Source: Geobacter sp. UBA5735 (GTDB taxonomy: Bacteria; Desulfobacterota; Desulfuromonadia; Geobacterales; Geobacteraceae). From it: a stretch of DNA of 59,756 bases. This document shows, piece after piece, positions 1 through 7,832 of the stretch (position 1 is its first letter; every line of letters starts with the position of its first letter). Below the pieces are notes generated by a model. It did no database searches. It saw nothing but the letters and a program-made list of their open reading frames with translations, and was not told where the DNA came from. The DNA lies in assembly GCA_002419385.1 (NCBI GenBank), contig DIFZ01000015.1, positions 1 through 59,756 on the forward strand. The letters are read 5' to 3'. Made by a program: the position numbers and the translations under genes.

Positions 1-2
1 TC

Positions 3-2300
3 TGCACCCAGTGCGAGGCCGAGGGGTTCCGCTCCATAACCTACTTCCCGGACCGGCCGGATGTCCTGGCAGTCTATACCGTCACCATCGTCGCCGACCG
101 AAAGAACTGTCCCGTGCTGCTCTCTAACGGCAACCTCAAGGAGCACGGTGAATTACCGGACGGCCGCCACTTCGCGGTCTGGCACGACCCGTTCCCCAAA
201 CCCTGCTACCTGTTCGCCCTGGTGGCCGGCGACCTGGTCTGCGCAGAGGGGTCTTTCACCACCCGTTCCGGCCGGGAAGTAACGCTGCGCATCTTCGTGG
301 AGCAGAAAAACCGGGACAAGTGCGGCCATGCCCTCCGCTCCCTGCAGAAGGCGATGCGCTGGGACGAAGAGACCTTCGGCCGGGAGTACGACCTGGACTT
401 GTTCATGATCGTGGCAGTGGACGATTTCAACATGGGCGCCATGGAGAACAAGGGGCTCAACATCTTCAACTCCCGCTACGTGCTGGCCATTCCGGAGACC
501 GCCACCGACGACGACTTCCGGGCGATCGAGGAGGTGGTCGGCCACGAGTACTTCCACAACTGGACCGGCAACCGCATCACCTGCCGCGACTGGTTCCAGC
601 TGTCCCTCAAGGAAGGGCTGACCATCTACCGGGACCAGGAGTTCTCCGCCGACATGGAATCCCGCGGAGTGAAGCGGATCAGCGACGTGCGGCTTCTGCG
701 CACCCACCAGTTCCCCGAGGACGCCGGGCCCATGGCCCACCCGGTGCGTCCCGATTCCTATATGGAGATCAACAACTTCTACACCATGACCGTCTACAAC
801 AAAGGCGCCGAGGTCATCCGCATGATGCAGACTCTCCTGGGTGCCGAAGGTTTCCGACGGGGGATGGATCTCTACTTCCAACGGCACGATGGACAGGCGG
901 TCACGGTGGAGGACTTCGTCATTGCCATGGAGGATGGGGGAAAGAAGGACCTGGCGCAGTTCCGCCGCTGGTACGAACAGTCGGGCACTCCGCGACTTGA
1001 GGCTGCCGGGGTTTACGACCCTGCAGCCCGTACCTTCACCCTGACGCTCCGGCAGTCATGTCCGCCCACACCGGGCCAGCCGGAAAAGCAGCCGTTCCAT
1101 ATCCCCTTGGTGATGGGGCTCCTGGACAGGGATGGCCGGGAACTGGCCTGCAACCTGGCTGGCGAAACCGCATCAGGGCCGACGTGCCGCATCCTCGAAA
1201 TCACGGAAAAAGCGCAGGGCTTCGTCTTCACCGGCCTCTCATCTGAACCGGTACCGGCCTTGCTGCGGGGTTTCTCCGCGCCAATCCGCCTCTCCTATTC
1301 CTGGAGCCACGATGACCTGGTGCTGCTCATGGCACATGAAAAGGATCCCTTCTGCCGCTGGGAGGCGGGGCAGCAGCTGTCAATCCGGCTCATGCTCGGC
1401 CTGGTGGCGGACCTGCAGGCAGGGCGGGAATTGTGCCTCGACCCCGGCTTTACTGCCGCTTTCAGGGAAAGCCTGGCCTGCGGAGAACCGGACAAAGCAT
1501 TCCTGGCCGAGGCGCTCACCCTGCCGTCCGAGGCATACCTGGCCGAGTTGATGAACGTGGTAGATCCGGTCGCTATTCACCAGGCCCGACAGTTCGTCAG
1601 GCGGGGCCTTGCGGAGCAGTTGCGCTCGGATTTCCTTGCAGTTCGGGAACAAAGCAGCAGTGCCGCCCCCTATACCGTGGATGACAGCCGGGCCGGTGAT
1701 CGGCGATTGTCGAACCTGTGCCTCTCCTACCTCATGACCCTTGAGGATCAGGATAACATCGATCTCTGCATCGAGCAGTTCCGGAATGCAGACAACATGA
1801 CCGACGTCATGGGTGCCCTTGGCCCCCTCGCCTCCTGCGACTGCCCGGAGCGGCACGCTGCCCTGGTTGAATTCTACGAGAAATGGCAGGACGACCGCCA
1901 GGTGGTGGACAAGTGGTTCTCGGTGCAGGCATCTTCATCTCTTCCCGACACCCTTGCCGAGGTTACCGCACTCCTGGAGCATCCTGCCTTCGAGCTGACC
2001 AACCCCAACCGGTTCCGCTCCCTGGTTGGAGTCTTTTCCCAGGCCAACCAGGTCCGCTTCCACGCCGCGGACGGCTCCGGATACCGGTTTTTCGGCGAGC
2101 AGATGCGGCGCCTCATACCGGTCAATCCCCAGGTATCTGCCCGGCTCTTGACACCGCTCACACGCTGGCGGCGCTTTGACCCGGCGCGTCAGGCACTCAT
2201 GCTCGCTGAGCTCAGGCGCATCAAGGTCCTGCCCGATCTGCCACGTGACGTGTTCGAGGTAGTTGAGAAGAGCCTCGCGGGACCAGAAGGGGTTTCCTGA
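3..2300 (+). CDS. pepN: Aminopeptidase N (M1 zinc metallopeptidase), 5' truncated by window edge
   Basis: Broad-specificity cytosolic aminopeptidase that removes N-terminal residues from peptides. The open frame enters from outside the window; the first visible residues (CTQCEAEGFRSITYF) match the conserved substrate-binding region about 120 residues into the E. coli-type enzyme, so roughly 115-120 N-terminal residues are missing. The exopeptidase GAMEN motif lies near 430-450, the zinc motif HEYFH at about 544-558, and the downstream third ligand Glu in the LKEGLT segment near 606-624. The remainder is the long helical C-terminal domain typical of bacterial PepN rather than the shorter LTA4-hydrolase-like members. 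It ends 28 bp from the stop codon of the convergent sugar dehydrogenase. Nothing suggests it is broken inside the window. Confidence 0.96.
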   Translation, partial: CTQCEAEGFRSITYFPDRPDVLAVYTVTIVADRKNCPVLLSNGNLKEHGELPDGRHFAVWHDPFPKPCYLFALVAGDLVCAEGSFTTRSGREVTLRIFVEQKNRDKCGHALRSLQKAMRWDEETFGREYDLDLFMIVAVDDFNMGAMENKGLNIFNSRYVLAIPETATDDDFRAIEEVVGHEYFHNWTGNRITCRDWFQLSLKEGLTIYRDQEFSADMESRGVKRISDVRLLRTHQFPEDAGPMAHPVRPDSYMEINNFYTMTVYNKGAEVIRMMQTLLGAEGFRRGMDLYFQRHDGQAVTVEDFVIAMEDGGKKDLAQFRRWYEQSGTPRLEAAGVYDPAARTFTLTLRQSCPPTPGQPEKQPFHIPLVMGLLDRDGRELACNLAGETASGPTCRILEITEKAQGFVFTGLSSEPVPALLRGFSAPIRLSYSWSHDDLVLLMAHEKDPFCRWEAGQQLSIRLMLGLVADLQAGRELCLDPGFTAAFRESLACGEPDKAFLAEALTLPSEAYLAELMNVVDPVAIHQARQFVRRGLAEQLRSDFLAVREQSSSAAPYTVDDSRAGDRRLSNLCLSYLMTLEDQDNIDLCIEQFRNADNMTDVMGALGPLASCDCPERHAALVEFYEKWQDDRQVVDKWFSVQASSSLPDTLAEVTALLEHPAFELTNPNRFRSLVGVFSQANQVRFHAADGSGYRFFGEQMRRLIPVNPQVSARLLTPLTRWRRFDPARQALMLAELRRIKVLPDLPRDVFEVVEKSLAGPEGVS

Positions 2301-2328
2301 AAAGAAACCTCTCCAGGAACGTGTTCAG

Positions 2329-4011
2329 TCACCATCGCATCTGCTTCCGCACCTCTTCCTTGATACGCTGGATATGCCCGCGTCCGAGCGCCTTGACCTC
2401 GCAGCCGAGCTCGAAATAGGTCCGGATGCTTTCATCGGACAGTATCCCGAAGCAGTCTATCACCGCGAGAGGCCTGCCGGCCCAGGTGACGATGTCTTCA
2501 GGCCTGATGTCGAGGTAGGGGGCATGGGGGACGGCGAACACCACGGCTTCGACCCCCTTCAGCGCCTTTTTCAGGTCTTTCTGCACCAGGATGTTCTGCA
2601 GCCCGCCCTGGTTGCGGAAGAAACGTTTCCAGGAAAGTTCCGGTGAAGGATACGAGTCCTGTTTTTCCAGCTCGTACCAATGCTCTACATAGGGATCGTG
2701 CACGCGCATTTCCGCGCCCATTTCCGCGAGTTTCCGCACCACGAGCTCGCTGCCGCTGTACCGCGTATCGCCCACGTCCTGGCGGTAGCTGGCACCGCAG
2801 ATCAGTACATCCGCACCGGCAATGTACCGCCCCAGGTTGCGCAGGGCATCGCGGGTCAGCTCCGCCACGTGCAGGGCGCGCGTGTCGTTGATATCGATCG
2901 CCATGGGGGTGATCTTGAAAACGCTGCTGCCGTCTTCGAACCCGAGGATGTGCCGGTAGGCCCAGAAGCCCAGCCCACCGTCCTTCGGCAGGCAGTAACC
3001 CCCGATCCCCGGACCGGGGAAGATGATGTTGCTGTGGGTGGGCCGCATCTTGATGGCTTTGATGACCTTGATGAGATCCACACCGTTGCGCTCTGCGAAC
3101 AGGCTCCATTCGTTCAGGTACGCGAGAATCGCCGCCCGGTAGGAATTCTCGACGATCTTGGTGGTTTCCGACTCGATGGGGCGGTCCATGACCGTGAGGG
3201 GGAAATCTTTCGTGTTCAGCACCTGCTCGAGAAACGTCACGACCCGTTCCCGGGCTTCGCTGTCGCAGCCGGAGCAGACCCGCCAGAAGTCGCGGATGCT
3301 CGAAACGTAGTCCTTGCCGGGCATCACCCGCTCGAAACTGTGGGCAAGGAGCGGCGTGGATGCGATGCCGCGCCCGGCAAACGCCTTCTTGAGGATCGGC
3401 CAGGCGACGAATTCGGTGGTGCCCGGCGCGACCGTGGTTTCAATCAGCACCAGACAGGCGGGGCGGATCTTTTCGCCGATGGTGCGCATGGTCGCCTCGA
3501 GCGCTGCCATGTCGGTCTCGCCGCTGCGCATGTTGCCGAGGGTGTGCTTGCGGTAGTCGCACTGCACGTCGACGACAACGCAATCGGCAAGGGCAAGGCA
3601 ATCGCTGTTGTACGTTGCAATCAGGGTCTTCTTCTCCAGCACGCAACGGGTGATGAGCCCGTCCACCTCCGGGTCCTCCGCCTTGATGGGCGACTGACCC
3701 CGGTTGAGCAGGGGAATTTTCCAGTAGCTGCGGCTGCTGGGCCGCTGGCAGCCGATGACGAATTTGCAGGGCCTCCCCTTTTCGTCTTCAGTGTCCGCGA
3801 TAATGGCAGCCATTACAGCCCCGACAAATCCCACGCCCATTACCACGACCACTTCTTTTCCCTCAGCACGTGCACGTGCGGCCAGCTTTTCGACACGACG
3901 GAATTCCTTCACGTACTCTTCCTTGCGGGGCAGGGCGAATTGTTCGCCGGCAGGGCTGATGGACTGTTCCGCACCGGCAGTGGTCATTTCAGTCAGCTTT
4001 TTCCTGGTCAT
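2329..4011 (-). CDS. UDP-glucose/GDP-mannose dehydrogenase family nucleotide-sugar dehydrogenase, long form
   Basis: NAD-dependent oxidation of a nucleotide sugar to its uronate, for surface polysaccharide synthesis. The Rossmann motif GVGFVG is near residue 59 and the catalytic cysteine sits in the signature GIGGYCLPKDGG near residue 345. The central dimerisation segment (ETTKIVENSYRA) and the C-terminal UDP-binding domain are both present. At 560 residues it is about 100 longer than typical Ugd/WecC proteins; the extra sequence is an N-terminal lysine/glutamate-rich lead and an insert after the first beta-alpha-beta unit. The start ATG is preceded by AGGAGGT about nine bases upstream. No polysaccharide genes adjoin it, so the exact sugar substrate cannot be assigned. 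Confidence 0.9.
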   Translation of the reverse strand: MTRKKLTEMTTAGAEQSISPAGEQFALPRKEEYVKEFRRVEKLAARARAEGKEVVVVMGVGFVGAVMAAIIADTEDEKGRPCKFVIGCQRPSSRSYWKIPLLNRGQSPIKAEDPEVDGLITRCVLEKKTLIATYNSDCLALADCVVVDVQCDYRKHTLGNMRSGETDMAALEATMRTIGEKIRPACLVLIETTVAPGTTEFVAWPILKKAFAGRGIASTPLLAHSFERVMPGKDYVSSIRDFWRVCSGCDSEARERVVTFLEQVLNTKDFPLTVMDRPIESETTKIVENSYRAAILAYLNEWSLFAERNGVDLIKVIKAIKMRPTHSNIIFPGPGIGGYCLPKDGGLGFWAYRHILGFEDGSSVFKITPMAIDINDTRALHVAELTRDALRNLGRYIAGADVLICGASYRQDVGDTRYSGSELVVRKLAEMGAEMRVHDPYVEHWYELEKQDSYPSPELSWKRFFRNQGGLQNILVQKDLKKALKGVEAVVFAVPHAPYLDIRPEDIVTWAGRPLAVIDCFGILSDESIRTYFELGCEVKALGRGHIQRIKEEVRKQMRW

Positions 4012-4316
4012 CTGTCAAAACCTCCTGGGGGAGTTGCGGGAATGCGCAGTCTTAGTGCCAGCTGAAATTGCAGTCTACCTTGATTTGACGATTTGTAAAT
4101 CAATCGCGCATGACAGCGTGGCGACGAGAACTTGCAAGGAAACCCGTGGAAAGCTATCCTGGCGAAACTCCGGAAACCATTCATTATTACTGCTTGACAT
4201 GCAAAAACACTTGCCATAACTTCACCCAATGGCGCACAGTGCGCATAGTGTGCCATGGATTCCGCTCGCCGCAATTTCCGTCCTCAAAATAAGGCCGCCA
4301 AATACCAGGAGCTTCT
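4012..4316. other. Divergent intergenic region with inverted repeats
   Basis: This 305-bp gap separates the divergent sugar dehydrogenase and the small membrane protein. It holds an inverted repeat TTGATTT/AAATCAA (4080-4086 and 4097-4103), a sigma70-like promoter (listed separately) and a perfect short palindrome GCGCAC-A-GTGCGC at 4232-4244, just after the predicted transcription start. The palindrome could be an operator or merely a leader hairpin. I see no open reading frame with a ribosome site here. Confidence 0.5.
4194..4222 (+). promoter_or_regulatory. Candidate sigma70 promoter for the 68-residue membrane protein
   Basis: A consensus TTGACA at 4194-4199 is followed after 17 bases by TAACTT at 4217-4222. 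This would start transcription about 90 bases ahead of the ATG at 4317. The -35 is perfect and the -10 is weak (TAACTT versus TATAAT). Inference from sequence only. Confidence 0.45.
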
Positions 4317-4523
4317 ATGTCAACATTTGTAACAATTCTGTCTGTTGGTTACCTCCTTATCGGAATTGTAGTCTACGCAGTCACTGATACGACCAGGTTT
4401 GCAAGCAAACTGGAACGTTCGCTGCTTGCCGTCCCCTATGGCTTCATCCTGAAAAACATGTTCCTGTTCGTTGTCATCCTCTGGCCGCTTTGGCTTTTCA
4501 TCAATACCAAGTTCAATGAATGA
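4317..4523 (+). CDS. Small two-helix membrane protein, unknown function
   Basis: Encodes 68 residues with two strongly hydrophobic segments (about residues 4-24 and 44-63) separated by a charged stretch rich in Lys, Arg and Glu, so a hairpin inner-membrane protein is likely. A clear ribosome site AGGAG (AGGAGCTTCT then ATG) and the candidate promoter upstream support it as a real gene despite its size. I do not recognise a family. It lies about 100 bp ahead of the flavin/ferredoxin gene on the same strand and may be transcribed with it, but no sequence feature ties their functions together. Confidence 0.65.
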   Translation: MSTFVTILSVGYLLIGIVVYAVTDTTRFASKLERSLLAVPYGFILKNMFLFVVILWPLWLFINTKFNE

Positions 4524-4623
4524 TGTTCATGTTTCAGGGTGCAGATGAGGGGATTCACCGGATTCATGCCAAGGAACGTTTCGTTATTCTCGTGAGGCTG
4601 CCACGGGCAACGGAAGGGAAATC

Positions 4624-5307
4624 ATGGACATTTCGGACATCTACGAAAAATTCGACCGGATCGGCTGCCTCACCTTTGCCACCGTCGACAACGGCATTCC
4701 CCAGACACGCATAGCTCACCTGTTTGCCCACGACCATGAAGGATTGTATTTCCGCACCATGATCACCAAGCCCTTTTACGAACAGCTGAAGAAAACCGCC
4801 GAGGTATCCATCTGCGGAATGTATCCCCATACCGCCGTCAGCCACAATGAAGAGGGGATGCCCTGTTTCGCGCCGGGGTACACCATCCGTGCGACCGGGG
4901 CCGTCAGGGAACTGTCATTCGAGACACTCAAGGAAAAAGCCGCGGCCGATGAACTGTTCATGCTCGGCGTGAAGGACATTGAACGGTATCCGGCCATGAC
5001 CACCTTCTGCCTGTATCGGGCGTGGGGTGAAGTGTATGATTTCGATTATGAAATGGAGCACCGGCCGCATAAAGTGCTGCGCACCGGCTTCAGCTTTGGC
5101 GGAATGCGCATCCCGTTCAGGGGTGTCCGCATTACGGAAACGTGCAGTGCCTGTGGAAAATGCCTGGAGCGCTGCTCTTTCAAGGCAATCTATCAAGAGG
5201 ATGAGCGGTATGTAATCGACCACAGCAAATGCGATGTGTGCGGCGACTGCTACACGGTCTGTCCGGCAAAAGCAGTTGAAATCGTGATTGAGAGCATCCC
5301 GGAATAG
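4624..5307 (+). CDS. Pyridoxamine-5'-phosphate-oxidase-like flavoprotein fused to a 2x[4Fe-4S] ferredoxin domain
   Basis: A 227-residue protein. Residues about 1-150 have the split-barrel flavin-binding layout of the PNPOx-like family (CLTFATVDNGIPQTR; RTMITKPFYEQL). The C-terminus carries two ferredoxin motifs, CSACGKCLERC and CDVCGDCYTVCP, sufficient for two [4Fe-4S] clusters. The combination suggests an electron-transfer flavoprotein in which the clusters feed electrons to or from FMN/F420-type chemistry on a small substrate. The actual substrate is unknown. ATG with GGAAGGG upstream. Similar fusions are known in strict anaerobes; true PNP oxidase (pdxH) is unlikely because that enzyme lacks clusters and uses O2. 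Confidence 0.85.
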   Translation: MDISDIYEKFDRIGCLTFATVDNGIPQTRIAHLFAHDHEGLYFRTMITKPFYEQLKKTAEVSICGMYPHTAVSHNEEGMPCFAPGYTIRATGAVRELSFETLKEKAAADELFMLGVKDIERYPAMTTFCLYRAWGEVYDFDYEMEHRPHKVLRTGFSFGGMRIPFRGVRITETCSACGKCLERCSFKAIYQEDERYVIDHSKCDVCGDCYTVCPAKAVEIVIESIPE

Positions 5308-5825
5308 TTTTGTGGCGGTTATGACCCCTTCCTTGCCTTGACCCTGCGGTCCCATGTCCGGGGTATCGATGGCGATGAAACCGTCCATGGAAACGTCTCT
5401 TCAAACAGATCGATGATTGAATGTGCACCAAGGAAACCCGGTAGTACCCTCGACGCATACACACTCAACGAATTGTACAGGCCGGACTCCTCCGCCTCTC
5501 GGGTCACCATCCCGTCGTCATCGTGATCGGACCGCTCCAGCGTAGTAGGTAGAAAATAGGTGTCGCGTCTATAGAAAATAGGTGTCGTAGAAAATAGGTG
5601 TCGTAGAAAACGTAGAAAATAGGTGTCGCGTCTAAACATTGACAGTATTGAGAAACTGCTTTCCCAACAAGACGGCAGGACCGGCGAACCCGGTCACCCG
5701 CCGATCCATGAACCACCACGAAATAGACCAATCTCCGCATCCATGTCATTGAAAAATTGCCCCCTGATGCCGTTTGAAATGTTCCATTTTTCAAGACCAG
5801 ATTTTTTCTGGAGCTTTTCCGAAAA
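5308..5825. other. 518-bp region without a convincing gene; decayed or repeat DNA
   Basis: Between the stop of the flavin/ferredoxin gene and the 3' end of the FRG gene no frame shows a ribosome site plus plausible protein. The middle contains four copies of an AT-rich 15-bp motif (separate entry). Short frames on the minus strand across 5319-5640 merely translate that repeat (YFL/TPIFY runs). The flanks may be remnants of a lost gene, but I recognise no family. Confidence 0.5.
5551..5628. repeat. Four copies of AGAAAATAGGTGTCG, irregular tandem
   Basis: The 15-bp unit AGAAAATAGGTGTCG occurs at 5551-5565, 5573-5587, 5589-5603 and 5614-5628, with starts 22, 16 and 25 bp apart. The first and last copies are followed by the same CGCGTCT. 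Motifs of this type (GACACCTATTTTCT on the other strand) are, to my knowledge, often seen beside Y1/REP-associated transposase genes in related genomes; no transposase remains here, so this may be a solo repeat cluster. Confidence 0.75.
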
Positions 5826-6620
5826 TCACGAGCTGGGGCTGTAATGCCGCTTGAGCCAACGGCTCAGGCCGTCAAGCCCGGGGAACAGCACCCGCTCGTT
5901 CACGTTGGCCTGGTCCAGCTTGTCGCGTATTTCCCATTTCAGGGAAGCGGGAATGATGATTTTCCTGGCCAGCGCCGGATGATTTTCCAGCCAGTCGTCC
6001 AGCACCAGGCTTGGATCGGACATGACCGAACAGAAGGCGAACTGGTTGACGATCCGGTCATCTATGGACGGAGGCTCGAAAAATATGACCACCTTGTCGC
6101 CCGACTGGGCATCCAGCGCGTCAAGCTCTTTCAAAGAATTTATCGCCTCGTTCATGAGATTCAGGGTCATGACATTCGCGCCTTCCTCCACAAGACTGTC
6201 CCTGAGGAATTGCGGCAGAAGCTCGTGCGCCTTCACGTAGTTGACCGCCCAGATTACGCCGTCCAAGTCGAATTTCTCGATGTTTGCCGTCGCAAAATGC
6301 ATTGCGATGAATGGTGAATACGTCCAGTCAAGAATGCGGGTGGGCAGGCCGAAGTGCTGGGCCACGGCCAGCCAGTGCCAGACCGAGTCGCGCTCCACGA
6401 CGCTGCGGTGGGCGTATTTCCTGAAATTGCGCAACAGGTGGCGCTCCAGCTTGACGTAGTCCCCGCCGAGACGCATCAGCGTAGTTTCCAGCCGATACTC
6501 CTCGCTCGACAGCCCCCGGAATGCGAACCGGGAACGAAACCGACGCATTTTTTCGTTCCACGAATCGGCGAAGAGCTCATGTTGCAGTTCATCCCACGAA
6601 TTTATCCTGATGATTTCCAC
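5826..6620 (-). CDS. FRG-domain protein
   Basis: A 264-residue protein whose N-terminal half carries the FRG domain: the FRG triad at residues 34-36 (FAFRGLSS), a conserved LETTLMRL helix, and the second motif AQHFGLPTRILDW near residues 87-99. The domain is of unknown biochemical function; FRG proteins occur in accessory and defence-like gene neighbourhoods. The start is GTG, chosen because AAGGAGTG lies about eight bases upstream. It stands alone between a repeat-rich gap and mtnA. No transmembrane segment or signal peptide is visible. Function cannot be assigned beyond the domain. Confidence 0.85.
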   Translation of the reverse strand: MEIIRINSWDELQHELFADSWNEKMRRFRSRFAFRGLSSEEYRLETTLMRLGGDYVKLERHLLRNFRKYAHRSVVERDSVWHWLAVAQHFGLPTRILDWTYSPFIAMHFATANIEKFDLDGVIWAVNYVKAHELLPQFLRDSLVEEGANVMTLNLMNEAINSLKELDALDAQSGDKVVIFFEPPSIDDRIVNQFAFCSVMSDPSLVLDDWLENHPALARKIIIPASLKWEIRDKLDQANVNERVLFPGLDGLSRWLKRHYSPSS

Positions 6621-6697
6621 GTTCGTCGCACTCCTTTTTCAAATCTGCCAGTAGCCTGCTGGTTGGATCTTGCAATTAAAAACCATAACCGTTCAGT

Positions 6698-6727
6698 TTG
6701 CAAGGTGTCGTGAAGTTATGGTACGAT
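6698..6727 (+). promoter_or_regulatory. Candidate promoter for mtnA-glnE
   Basis: TTGCAA (6698-6703), an 18-base spacer and TACGAT (6722-6727) precede the mtnA GTG at 6792. Both hexamers deviate from consensus, so this is only a candidate. Confidence 0.35.
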
Positions 6728-6791
6728 AAAAAACTATACTTTCCGGAAACCCGGCCATGCAGGCTCCCGGTTTCCAGTCGGAGCAGCCACC

Positions 6792-7832
6792 GTGTCCTTC
6801 AGAACCATAGAATGGCGTGACAATAAAGTCATCATGATCGACCAGACCCGGCTCCCCGGGGATGAGGTCTACAACGAGTACCGCGATTTCAAGAGCGTGG
6901 CCGAGGCCATACGCGGCATGGTGATCCGCGGTGCTCCCGCCATCGGGGTCGCTGCGGCCATGGGCATCGCCCTCGGAGCCGGCGAGATCATCGCCGACAC
7001 CCACGAATCCTTTTTCCAGCAGCTTTCCAATATCTGTGACATCATGGCGGGCACCCGCCCCACGGCGGTGAACCTGTTCTGGGCCATTGATCGCATGAAG
7101 CGGGTGGCGGAGGCCAACCGGGACAGAGACTTGAACTCGATCCGCGAAATCCTGCGCTGCGAGGCCGTCGCCATAGAAGCGGAAGACCTGCGCATCTGCC
7201 GGGCCATCGGCGCTAACGGCGCATCCCTGATCCGGGAGGGGAGCACGGTCCTCACCCACTGCAACGCCGGAGGGCTGGCGACCGCCGGTTACGGCACCGC
7301 ACTGGGAGTCATCCGGGCAGCCCATGAGCAGGGCAAGAACATCAGTGTGTTCGCCGACGAAACCCGCCCCTGGCTGCAGGGCTCCCGCCTCACGGTCTGG
7401 GAGCTGATGAAGGACCGTATCCCGGTCACCCTGATTTCCGACTCCATGGCCGGCTACTTCATGCACAAGGGCGAGATCAGCTGCTGCGTGGTTGGCGCCG
7501 ACCGCATCGCCGCCAACGGCGACACCGCCAACAAGATCGGCACCTATACCGTTGCCGTGCTGGCCAGGGAAAACAAGATCCCCTTCTACGTTGCAGCCCC
7601 CCTATCCACCTTCGACCTCTCCCTTGAAACCGGGGACAGCATCCCCATCGAGGAGCGTCATGCCCGGGAAGTGACCCACCTCTCCGGTCTGCCGGTGGCC
7701 CCGGAAGGCGTGAAAGTCCGCAACCCTGCCTTCGATGTCACGCCGGCACGCTACATCACGGGCATCGTCACGGAAAAGGGCGTGCTGACCGGCGACTTCC
7801 GGCGGCGGATCAAGGAACTGGTGGGGAAATGA
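6792..7832 (+). CDS. mtnA: S-methyl-5-thioribose-1-phosphate isomerase
   Basis: Converts S-methyl-5-thioribose-1-phosphate to S-methyl-5-thioribulose-1-phosphate in methionine salvage. The 346-residue protein has the substrate loop VIRGAPAIGV, the cysteine segment THCNAGGLATAGYGTALG (catalytic Cys) and VGADRIAANGD (catalytic Asp), all diagnostic of MtnA and distinguishing it from eIF2B-type regulatory subunits. The start is GTG; the frame from MSFRTIEW matches the family N-terminus. Its stop overlaps the glnE start (ATGA), so the two are translationally coupled. No other salvage genes lie nearby. Confidence 0.95.
   Translation: MSFRTIEWRDNKVIMIDQTRLPGDEVYNEYRDFKSVAEAIRGMVIRGAPAIGVAAAMGIALGAGEIIADTHESFFQQLSNICDIMAGTRPTAVNLFWAIDRMKRVAEANRDRDLNSIREILRCEAVAIEAEDLRICRAIGANGASLIREGSTVLTHCNAGGLATAGYGTALGVIRAAHEQGKNISVFADETRPWLQGSRLTVWELMKDRIPVTLISDSMAGYFMHKGEISCCVVGADRIAANGDTANKIGTYTVAVLARENKIPFYVAAPLSTFDLSLETGDSIPIEERHAREVTHLSGLPVAPEGVKVRNPAFDVTPARYITGIVTEKGVLTGDFRRRIKELVGK

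Noticed and set aside
153..887. Long minus-strand frame opposite pepN
   Set aside because: Antisense shadow of a well-conserved gene; composition and lack of family features match GC-rich mirror frames.
2680..4065. 461-codon plus-strand frame opposite the sugar dehydrogenase
   Set aside because: Mirror of a gene with clear Rossmann and catalytic motifs; no ribosome site or family match.
5319..5640. Minus-strand 106-codon frame across the AGAAAATAGGTGTCG repeats
   Set aside because: Its N-terminal part merely translates the repeat; the rest has no recognisable family or ribosome site.
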